Below, piece by piece: positions 9,010 through 15,492 of a DNA stretch of 36,240 bases. Position numbers and translations under genes: made by a program. Origin of the DNA: CAYVUV01 sp964455095. Its GTDB lineage: Bacteria > Desulfobacterota > Binatia > HRBIN30 > CADEER01. Every line of letters starts with the position of its first letter. Position 1 is the first letter of the stretch. The stretch is taken from the NCBI GenBank assembly GCA_964455095.1, contig CAYVUV010000165.1, positions 1 to 36,240 on the forward strand. The letters are read 5' to 3'. The notes under the pieces are model-generated. The model was not told the DNA's origin and ran no database searches. It saw only the letters and a program-made list of their open reading frames with translations.

Positions 9010-9816
9010 GTGCTGGCGGCAGCAGCCATTCAAGAACACCTCGAGCGCGTGCAGCGCGACGGCTACACGATCATCGAGAACGCGATCGAGCCCGACTACC
9101 TCGACGAGCTGGCGGCGGATATCCGGCGCCTGGAGCGCGAGCTGGACATCAAGCCCGCCGGCAATCCGTTCGAGGGCGCGCACACGCTGCGCATCTACAA
9201 TCTGCTCATCTACGGCGCGCTCTACCAGCGCATCCCCGTCCACGCGCACGTGCTGCCAATCGTCGAGGGCGTGCTCGATCCGGGCTGTCTGGTGTCGTCG
9301 CTGTCGACGATCACGATCCTGCCCGGCGAGCGGGCACAGCCGATTCATGCCGACGATCAGCTCATGCCGGTGACCAAGCCGCACGTGCCGTTCGTGTGCA
9401 ACTCGATGTGGGCGATGACCGACTTCACCGAGGCCAATGGCGCGACGCGCCTGGTGCCGGGCTCGCACCTTGCCGACCACTCGCCGAACTACGGCCAGCA
9501 CTACGACAGCATTCCCGCCGAGATGCCCAAGGGCAGCGTGCTGGTCTGGCACGGCAGCCTGTGGCACGGCGGCGGCGCCAATCGCACCGACCAGCCGCGC
9601 GTCGGCGTGGCGATGAACTACTGCGCCGGTTTCATCCGCCAGCAGGAGAACCAGCAGCTCGGCATTCCGCGCGAGATCGCGGCGAGTTTCCCGAAGCGCC
9701 TCCAAGAGCTGATCGGCTACGGTGTCTACAACGGCCTGATGGGCCACATCGACAAGCGCAGCCCGGTGGAGCTGCTCGGACGCGGGGTGCGCGAGCGAAT
9801 GGTGTGGGACGTCTAG
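9010..9816 (+). CDS. Phytanoyl-CoA dioxygenase (PhyH) family protein
   Basis: 268 aa from the GTG start at 9010. The opening IQEHLERVQRDGYTIIENAI is the usual PhyH beginning ('F..DGY.vienal'). This family contains Fe(II)/2-oxoglutarate-dependent oxygenases that hydroxylate small molecules. The facial triad is visible: His113 and Asp115 in IHADDQL, and a distal His186 in SLWHGGG; Arg197 (QPRVGV) is placed to bind the 2-oxoglutarate carboxylate. FTEANGATRLVPGSH is the characteristic segment between them. All key residues are present, so an active enzyme is likely; the substrate cannot be read. It follows the GT-C-like membrane gene and converges with the dynamin-like gene with only one base between stop codons. 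Confidence 0.9.
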   Translation: MLAAAAIQEHLERVQRDGYTIIENAIEPDYLDELAADIRRLERELDIKPAGNPFEGAHTLRIYNLLIYGALYQRIPVHAHVLPIVEGVLDPGCLVSSLSTITILPGERAQPIHADDQLMPVTKPHVPFVCNSMWAMTDFTEANGATRLVPGSHLADHSPNYGQHYDSIPAEMPKGSVLVWHGSLWHGGGANRTDQPRVGVAMNYCAGFIRQQENQQLGIPREIAASFPKRLQELIGYGVYNGLMGHIDKRSPVELLGRGVRERMVWDV

Positions 9817-9817
9817 A

Positions 9818-11506
9818 TCACTCGATCAACTTGCGCGCCTCGGCGCTGATGTCGGCGATGCTCGCCACCTGGGCTTGCACGGCCGGTAAGTTGCGGCTCA
9901 GCGCGTCGAACTCCGCCCGCGCGGCGTCGTAGTCGGTCTCCGACTTGATCTGGTCGCTCTTGACCGCGGCGCGGCGGGCGATGTCGGCGAGGCGCTCGTC
10001 GCGGGTGGCGTCGGCGGCCTGTTCGGCGCGCCGGGCGGAGGCGTCGAACCAGTTGGCCTGATCGCCGAGGTCGTCGGCGATGCCGGTGGTCATCAGCGCC
10101 TCGAGTCCGGGTAGGTACCACCGCCGCCACAGCGCGCGGCGCAGCAAGCGGACGCTGCCGTTGACGGCGCGCTCGCCGCGATCCGGCGGTGCCAACGGCT
10201 GGAGCGCGGGCTCGGTACGCTTGCGCAGCGCGGTGGTGAGCCGCGTTTCGTTCTTCTTCGCCGCGGCATCGATGGCCGCGGCGGCGCTGCGATTGGCCGC
10301 CTGTATGCCTTCGGTGTAGGCGCGCACGGCGGCGGCGACGGCTTCGTCGAGGGCGCTGAGATCGCCCGTGCGCACCCAGCCTCGCCGGGCGCTGCGGAGT
10401 TGCTTGCGCAGCTCCTCGGCGCGCGCTTCAGCCGCGGCCGTGCGTTCGCTGCCGCTGGTGGCGAGCGCATTTTGCATCTCGGCCCGACGCGCGCGCACGG
10501 TCGCCGCTTCGGCGTCGGCGGCCTGCTGGACGGCTTGCAGGCGACCGCGCGCCTTCTCCAATACGGTGCCGAGCTCGGTGTAGCGCGCGGCGAGCAGGCG
10601 TTGCGCTTCGGCGAGGCGCTGCGCGGCGCGCTTGGCGGCTTCGCGCAGGGCGGCGACGTTGCGGCGCTCGGAGCCGGCGAAGCGCGAGAGCGCGGCGCCG
10701 AGCTCGGTGAGCCCGCTGGTGGCGCGGCCGCTGGCATCATTGGCGGTGCCGGCGCGCAGTCCAGCCCGCGCGTCGACCAGGAATAGCTCGTGCGCGCCGG
10801 CGACGTTGGCGCGCAGTGTCGCGGCGTGGCGGGTGCGTTCTTCGGCAGTGAGCTCGGCGCAGTCGGCGTCGAGGTTCCAGACCACGAACAGCTTGCCGAT
10901 GTCGGCCTGCAATCCGTCCATCAGGCGGCGCGTGAACTGCGTGAACAGGGCGGGGTAGCGCACGACCAGCACCACCGCGTCGAGGGAGCGCAGCGCGGCG
11001 GCGCTGATCGCGTCGAAGCGATCCTCGCTGCCGACACCGGGCGTGTCGAGCAGATCGACCTGGCCGCCGAGCTGCAATAGGTCGAGCGGGGTTTCGACCA
11101 CCACTTCCCCCACTTCGATACCATCGCGCATGACGCGCGCCAGCTCGGCTGGATTGTCGAAGGCGTGATCGCCGACGTTCCAGACGGTCCGGCTGCCGTA
11201 GGTGATGCGGACCGGCAGTGACGTCAGCGGGTCGAAGGCCACCGGCGACAGGTCGGCGCCGGCGATGGCGTTGATCAGCGTCGACTTGCCAGCCTTCACC
11301 TCGCCGTAGATGGCGATGCGGACCCGATGGCGCGCCAGCTCGGCGAGCACGGTGTCGAGCTCGGCCAACGTCCCGTCGGGCAGCAGGCCGGCGTGCGGCG
11401 CCAGCGCGTCGCGCGCCTCGCCCAGAGTTTCGTTCAGCCCCGTGGCCAGGACACCGTACACCCGATGGGTTTCGTCTTGCTGCGTCTGCGTATCGCCGTT
11501 TGGCAT
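9818..11506 (-). CDS. Dynamin-family GTPase (bacterial dynamin-like protein)
   Basis: 562 aa. The GTPase domain spans about residues 60-300: G1 P-loop GEVKAGKST at 68-76, the dynamin-type start IYGEVKAGKSTLINA; a G2 threonine near 95 (FDPLTSLPVRITYG); and G3 DTPG at 154-157. The expected N/TKxD G4 is represented by NLDAD at 211-215, lacking the lysine. The remainder (300-560) is long, Ala/Arg/Glu-rich and helical, interpretable as the stalk; there is a short hydrophobic stretch near WRRWYLPGLEALM that could touch membrane. Bacterial dynamins remodel or protect membranes in an oligomer- and GTP-dependent way, and many work as pairs; no second copy is in view. It is last in a minus-strand run with the PCD, SnoaL-like and radical SAM genes, 126 bases after the PCD gene. 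Confidence 0.85.
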   Translation of the reverse strand: MPNGDTQTQQDETHRVYGVLATGLNETLGEARDALAPHAGLLPDGTLAELDTVLAELARHRVRIAIYGEVKAGKSTLINAIAGADLSPVAFDPLTSLPVRITYGSRTVWNVGDHAFDNPAELARVMRDGIEVGEVVVETPLDLLQLGGQVDLLDTPGVGSEDRFDAISAAALRSLDAVVLVVRYPALFTQFTRRLMDGLQADIGKLFVVWNLDADCAELTAEERTRHAATLRANVAGAHELFLVDARAGLRAGTANDASGRATSGLTELGAALSRFAGSERRNVAALREAAKRAAQRLAEAQRLLAARYTELGTVLEKARGRLQAVQQAADAEAATVRARRAEMQNALATSGSERTAAAEARAEELRKQLRSARRGWVRTGDLSALDEAVAAAVRAYTEGIQAANRSAAAAIDAAAKKNETRLTTALRKRTEPALQPLAPPDRGERAVNGSVRLLRRALWRRWYLPGLEALMTTGIADDLGDQANWFDASARRAEQAADATRDERLADIARRAAVKSDQIKSETDYDAARAEFDALSRNLPAVQAQVASIADISAEARKLIE

Positions 11507-11632
11507 CTGGTCTCTCTCTGCGGTTGTGCGCTCGGTCGGAGCGATGTCGATCGCCGGAGTAAGCGGCTCGCGGTTCTATTCCACAAAATCCGCCCTCGCT
11601 CCATGCCGCGGGCGGCTGACGTCGGGGGCTGC

Positions 11633-11926
11633 TCAGGCGGGATGGAGCGCGTTGGCGGCGGCCGCGAGCTCGAAGTCCAGCTCGGTGATGCCGCCGGCAT
11701 CGTGCGTGGTGAGGTCGATGACGACGCGGTTGTAGACGTTGAACCACTCCGGATGGTGGTTTCGCGCTTCGGCGACGAGGGCGAGCGAGGCCATGAAGCC
11801 GAAAGCGCCGACGAAGTCTTTGAAACGCAGCTCGCGGTGCAGCTTGCCGTTCACGACCTGCCAGCCGGGCACGGCGGCCAGCCGGGTGCGGATCTCCTCG
11901 TCGCTGAGCTTCTGGGGGCGCGCCAT
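11633..11926 (-). CDS. Pterin-4a-carbinolamine dehydratase
   Basis: 97 aa, the usual length. It opens MARPQKLSDEEIRTRLAAVPGW, and carries the family signature with the active-site histidines (EARNHHPEWFNVYNRV, His57-His58) and the C-terminal TTHDAGGITELDFELA. The enzyme dehydrates 4a-hydroxytetrahydrobiopterin formed by aromatic amino acid hydroxylases; in bacteria without such hydroxylases PCD-like proteins are also linked to molybdopterin or folate chemistry. No hydroxylase is in the window. The start is the ATG at 11926, 11 bases after the SnoaL-like stop, without a clear ribosome site, suggesting coupled translation. Confidence 0.93.
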   Translation of the reverse strand: MARPQKLSDEEIRTRLAAVPGWQVVNGKLHRELRFKDFVGAFGFMASLALVAEARNHHPEWFNVYNRVVIDLTTHDAGGITELDFELAAAANALHPA

Positions 11927-11937
11927 GGTCGGGTCCG

Positions 11938-12465
11938 CTACGGCGCCTTGGGGCGCTCGTCGTACGACCGACCGCCCTGGGTCCAGGACGGCCCCCGGCC
12001 CCAGTCGAGGCGGGTGCGCTTTTCCTTGTGTCCGGGGTCGAACTGCTTGCGCGCCTTGTCGTACTCCTCGACGGTGGCGTAGGCCTTGGGCACGGCCCAG
12101 AAGTCCTCCTCGAGTTTCCACAAGCCATTGCCGGCGTATTCGAGGATGGTGATGCCGGGGAAGTCGATGGTGCCAGAGCCGCTCGGATGGTCGCGCCGGT
12201 TCTGCATGTACACCATGACGCGGCCGCTGTGCTCGTCGACGCTGTGCCACTCGTAGGCGGTGTACAGCTCGCCGTACTGCGCCATGATCGGCTTGATCCA
12301 GGCGCGGATCGCCTCGCGCCCCTTCAGGTTGCCGAGCACGTGCTCGACGTAGGTGGCGTCTTCGGTGAAGAGGTTCGCCCAGGCGTCCCAATTCTCGCCG
12401 ACGGCGCCGCTGCGCCAGTACTTCTGGAAGGCGAGATCGATCTCGTCGCGACTGAAAACTCCCAT
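11938..12465 (-). CDS. SnoaL-like / NTF2-fold protein
   Basis: 175 aa. Two starts are possible: a GTG at 12483 overlapping the previous stop as GTGA, or the ATG at 12465 with GGGGGA five bases upstream. I use the ATG, giving MGVFSRDEIDLAFQKYWRSG. The order is that of the SnoaL-like cone fold: an N-terminal helix pair ending in WDAWANLFTEDATYVEHV, then GNLKGREAIRAWI, then strands (YTAYEWHSVDEHSGRVMVYMQNRR; ILEYAGNGLWKLEEDFW). Such proteins are isomerases, dehydratases or lyases for small substrates, or simply binding proteins; the sequence does not tell which. A charged 45-residue tail follows the fold. It sits directly behind the radical SAM fusion gene, which suggests a shared pathway. Confidence 0.85.
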   Translation of the reverse strand: MGVFSRDEIDLAFQKYWRSGAVGENWDAWANLFTEDATYVEHVLGNLKGREAIRAWIKPIMAQYGELYTAYEWHSVDEHSGRVMVYMQNRRDHPSGSGTIDFPGITILEYAGNGLWKLEEDFWAVPKAYATVEEYDKARKQFDPGHKEKRTRLDWGRGPSWTQGGRSYDERPKAP

Positions 12466-12479
12466 GTCGTCCCCCGTGG

Positions 12480-14060
12480 TCACTCGGCCGGTTGTGTCGG
12501 TCGCACCTCATACTCCGGCAGCGGCAGCTCAGCCAAGTGCTTGTGGCACATCTCGCAGCTGCTGATGCCGCGGGCGCGCGCGGCCGGGTCGAGCGCGGCA
12601 TCGATCCAGCGGCGGAAGGCACGATAGCGCCCGAACACGACCGCCGGGTCGGTGCCGACACGGCCGAGGTCGTAGTGCGGCGCATCGATCTCGGCGGCGA
12701 ACGGGCAGGCGTGAAAGCGCCCCTGTGAGGTGAGCACCGGGAAGCAGCGCACGCAGCCGCTGCCGAGGCCGTGAAAGTCGGCCTCGCGGTCGCGGTCGTA
12801 GGTGGCTCCGGTGCCGGCGCCGGCGTGGAACAGGACCTTGTACCCCTGAAACAGGCGATTGGGATGTGCGGTGGCCCACGCTTCGAGGGCCTCTTTGGCG
12901 TGTGCCGGCAGCGGCTCGGCATCGCGGCCGTGCAGGATCGAGTAGTTGAGCACCGCTTCGCTGCGCGGGTCGGAGTCGAGAATCTCGAGCAGGCGCTCGG
13001 CCTTGACGCCGTTGGAGAAGACGGTGAACAGGCCGCGGAAACCGCGCCCGCGCAGGTAGTGCATGGCGTCGATGATGGCGCGCGCGTGCAACGTCGGCTC
13101 GCCGCCGTAGAACTTGACGTTGCCATCGCGCGCCACGCTGGCGAGCGCCTGGTCGAGCACGGCCGGCGTGTACTCGCGGTACCAACCGTCGGGCGAGCCG
13201 TTGATCGTGCACCATTCGCAAGTGCGGTTGCAGAAGTTGCCTTCGTACAGGTGCAGCTCGCGCAGCTCGGTATCGCCTTCGGCGTAGTGCTCGACCGGCT
13301 CGTGGAAGAGGATCGGGCCGAGGTGAGGCTGGCGGTTGGCGTCGTTCAGGCCCCAGTCGTAGACGTTGTAGACCACTTCGTACGCGGCGATGGTGTCGAG
13401 CGGCAGCCCGGTGTGCTGGGCGACGAAGCGCAGCACGCCGAGGCGGTAGTCGTGCGTCGTCTGCCGCGCGCCGGCGAAGTCTTCGGCGTACATCTTGAAG
13501 AGCCGCGAGATGAAGATCCGCCGCGCCGCGTGGTCGACGCGGCAGTTCCACTCGTTGGCGAGAAATTGCTCGGTGGCCGCGCGCAGCGTTTCCTGCAAGC
13601 CGGCGCCTTCGAATGCCGCCGGGCGCAGGGCAGGGCAGCCGTTCGAACCGCAGTTGATGGCGAAGTGGATGCGCGGCTCGGCGAAGTGACCGCGCAGGAT
13701 CTGGTGCTCGATGTCGTCGAGGCTGACGGCGCGCCCGCCGGCACGGTGGCGCCGGCGTTGGAAGAACTGCCCGTCGCGCGTCTTCCACACCGACGTGATC
13801 GGATACTCGGCCATGATCGCGTGCAGCGTGAAGGCGTTGTACGCGTTGAGCCAGTACGCCAGGCGGTCGTCGTCGGTCGGAAAGAGCTGCGGGTGGCTGT
13901 CGGGGCTGACGGCGCCGAGCTCCGCCACGAAGGCGTCGAGCAGCGCCCGCCGCTCGGCCAGGCGGTCGTAGTCCACTTTGCCCGCGCCGGTGACGACCGC
14001 GGCGAGCAGCGTGTTCCAGTCGTCCAGGCGGAACGACGGGGTCGATTGAACGATCTCCAC
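12480..14060 (-). CDS. DUF547-radical SAM fusion protein
   Basis: 526 aa from a GTG at 14060, chosen because AGGAG lies five bases upstream and the preceding frame is not family-like. Residues 10-255 are a DUF547 domain: LAYWLNAYNAFTLHAI at 67-82, and the conserved INCGSNGCPALR with Cys137 and Cys142. Residues 266-526 form a radical SAM domain: the [4Fe-4S] ligands are Cys277, Cys281 and Cys284 (CNRTCEWC) and the SAM-binding GGEP lies at 319-322. The C-terminal part carries Cys436, Cys439, Cys452, Cys502 and Cys505 (CVRC, CPF, CEMC), a spacing compatible with an auxiliary cluster of the SPASM/twitch kind. The two domains are continuous with no frameshift. The fold and motifs are direct; the reaction is unknown. 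SPASM-type enzymes often modify peptides or proteins. It heads the minus-strand run with the SnoaL-like, PCD and dynamin genes. Confidence 0.88.
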   Translation of the reverse strand: MEIVQSTPSFRLDDWNTLLAAVVTGAGKVDYDRLAERRALLDAFVAELGAVSPDSHPQLFPTDDDRLAYWLNAYNAFTLHAIMAEYPITSVWKTRDGQFFQRRRHRAGGRAVSLDDIEHQILRGHFAEPRIHFAINCGSNGCPALRPAAFEGAGLQETLRAATEQFLANEWNCRVDHAARRIFISRLFKMYAEDFAGARQTTHDYRLGVLRFVAQHTGLPLDTIAAYEVVYNVYDWGLNDANRQPHLGPILFHEPVEHYAEGDTELRELHLYEGNFCNRTCEWCTINGSPDGWYREYTPAVLDQALASVARDGNVKFYGGEPTLHARAIIDAMHYLRGRGFRGLFTVFSNGVKAERLLEILDSDPRSEAVLNYSILHGRDAEPLPAHAKEALEAWATAHPNRLFQGYKVLFHAGAGTGATYDRDREADFHGLGSGCVRCFPVLTSQGRFHACPFAAEIDAPHYDLGRVGTDPAVVFGRYRAFRRWIDAALDPAARARGISSCEMCHKHLAELPLPEYEVRPTQPAE

Positions 14061-14065
14061 AGGGG

Positions 14066-14070
14066 CTCCT
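14066..14070 (-). promoter_or_regulatory. Ribosome binding site deciding the GTG start of the fusion gene
   Basis: On the minus strand AGGAG stands five bases before the GTG at 14060. No ATG lies at a suitable place ahead of the DUF547 domain. The site falls in the 102-base divergent gap shared with hemW. Confidence 0.65.
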
Positions 14071-14162
14071 TCGCTGCCCGAACGCGGCAGCGCCTCCAAG
14101 ATTGTCACACCAACCGGGTCGATGAGAAGGGTGGGATCCGCTATACGTGGCGTTGGTCGTCC

Positions 14163-15317
14163 ATGCACGCGTTCTCGCTCTACCTCCACATCCCCTACTG
14201 CGATTCGAAGTGCCCGTACTGTGACTTCAACTCGCACGCGGCCAAGCTGTGGCCGGAGCGCGCCTATAGCGACGCGCTGATCGCCGAGCTGGGTCACTAT
14301 GCCGCCCAGGAACCGTGGCGCGGTGGTCGGTTGCACACGATCTTCTTCGGCGGCGGCACTCCGTCGCTCTTCGCCCCCGCCTCGATCGGCGCGATCCTCG
14401 GCGCGGCGCGGCGTCTGTGGCCCGCGGCGGGCGACGAGTCGATCGAGATCACGATGGAAGCCAATCCCGGCACGGTCGATCTCGACAAGCTGGGCGGTTT
14501 CCGCGCCGCCGGCGTCAATCGCATCAGCTTCGGCGTGCAGTCGTTCCACGACCAGCACCTGGCGCGCCTGGGCCGCATCCACGATGCGCAGCAGGCCATT
14601 CGCGCCATCGAGATGGCGCGCGATGCCGGCTTCGCCAACCTCAACCTCGATCTGATCTTCGCCGTGCCGGGACAGACGCTCGAGGAGTGGGAGGCCGACC
14701 TGCGCACCGCCGTCGGGCTCCGACCCGACCACATCTCGGCGTACAACCTGACTTTCGAGGAAGGCACACCCTTCGAAGCCCTGCGCCGCAAGGGGGCGCT
14801 GCAGCCGCTGCCGGAGGAAGTCGAAGTCGCCATGTTCACCGGCACGCGCGTGGCCCTCGGCGCGGCCGGCTACGCGGCATATGAAGTGTCCAACTTCGCC
14901 CAGCCGGGCCGCGCCTGCCAGCACAACCTGAACTACTGGCAGGCCGGCGACTACCTCGGCGCCGGCGCCGGCGCGCATTCGTACAGTCGGATCCCTGCGC
15001 CGGGCCGCCGCTGGAGCAACGAGAAGGGCCCGGGTGCCTACATCGCGCGCGTCGCCGCGGACGGCCACGCGCGCGTTTGGGAGGAGACGCTGACGGCGGA
15101 ACAGGCCCGCGGCGAGTTTGCCTTCCTCGGTTTGCGCTGTGCCGCCGGCCTCGATGCCGACGCCTTTGCCGACCGCTTTGGCGCCGACTTCTTGACCCTC
15201 TTTCCGCATGCCGCGGCGCTCCAGCGCGACGGCCTGCTGGCGTCTGCCCCGGGCCGCTGGCACCTGACACCGCGCGGCCTGCTGCTGGCAGACGGCGTGT
15301 TCGCGAGCTTTCTCTAA
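14163..15317 (+). CDS. hemW: Radical SAM haem chaperone HemW
   Basis: 384 aa, the usual HemW length. The radical SAM cluster ligands are Cys13, Cys17 and Cys20 (IPYCDSKCPYCDF) and the SAM-binding GGGTPS lies at 63-68. The residue after CPYCD is Phe, without the extra cysteine of true oxygen-independent coproporphyrinogen oxidase HemN, and HNLNYW at 254-259 matches the HNxxYW haem-binding motif of HemW. HemW delivers haem to respiratory proteins rather than oxidising coproporphyrinogen. This fits a cell that makes c-type and other haem proteins, as the cytochrome gene at 675 shows. The start is the ATG at 14163; no good ribosome site precedes it. Divergent from the DUF547-radical SAM gene. Confidence 0.93.
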   Translation: MHAFSLYLHIPYCDSKCPYCDFNSHAAKLWPERAYSDALIAELGHYAAQEPWRGGRLHTIFFGGGTPSLFAPASIGAILGAARRLWPAAGDESIEITMEANPGTVDLDKLGGFRAAGVNRISFGVQSFHDQHLARLGRIHDAQQAIRAIEMARDAGFANLNLDLIFAVPGQTLEEWEADLRTAVGLRPDHISAYNLTFEEGTPFEALRRKGALQPLPEEVEVAMFTGTRVALGAAGYAAYEVSNFAQPGRACQHNLNYWQAGDYLGAGAGAHSYSRIPAPGRRWSNEKGPGAYIARVAADGHARVWEETLTAEQARGEFAFLGLRCAAGLDADAFADRFGADFLTLFPHAAALQRDGLLASAPGRWHLTPRGLLLADGVFASFL

Positions 15318-15348
15318 CTCCTGCTCAGGGTACCGGCTGCCCGTGCCC

Positions 15349-15384
15349 CCCCTAGGGGTTTTCCCTGAGTGGCGCAGGGGTTTT
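15349..15384 (+). promoter_or_regulatory. Direct repeat AGGGGTTTT, possible operator
   Basis: AGGGGTTTT occurs at 15354-15362 and again at 15376-15384, 22 bases apart, which is about two helical turns on the same face. The first copy is part of a palindrome CCCCTAGGGG at 15349-15358, and both run into CCC. It lies 110-140 bases ahead of the first STAND ATPase gene. A regulator-binding role is inference. Confidence 0.4.
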
Positions 15385-15492
15385 GCCCAATTGACTGTCT
15401 GTCCAAGGGTATGGTCAGACACCGCAATGAGGGCTGTGCATGCGGCCTCGCCGGGGGAGAGCCCTATCGCTCCGGGCAGCGAGGGACAGTCG

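Noticed and set aside
12771..14162. Upstream in-frame extension of hemW on the plus strand
   Set aside because: The extension is the antisense of the DUF547-radical SAM gene; HemW homology begins at the ATG at 14163.
14163..15317. Oxygen-independent coproporphyrinogen oxidase HemN
   Set aside because: The extra cysteine of HemN after CxxxCxxC is missing (Phe instead), and the HNxxYW motif of HemW is present.
15391..15415. Sigma-70 promoter TTGACT ... TATGGT before ATPase copy 1
   Set aside because: The spacer is only 13 bases, too short for a functional pair.
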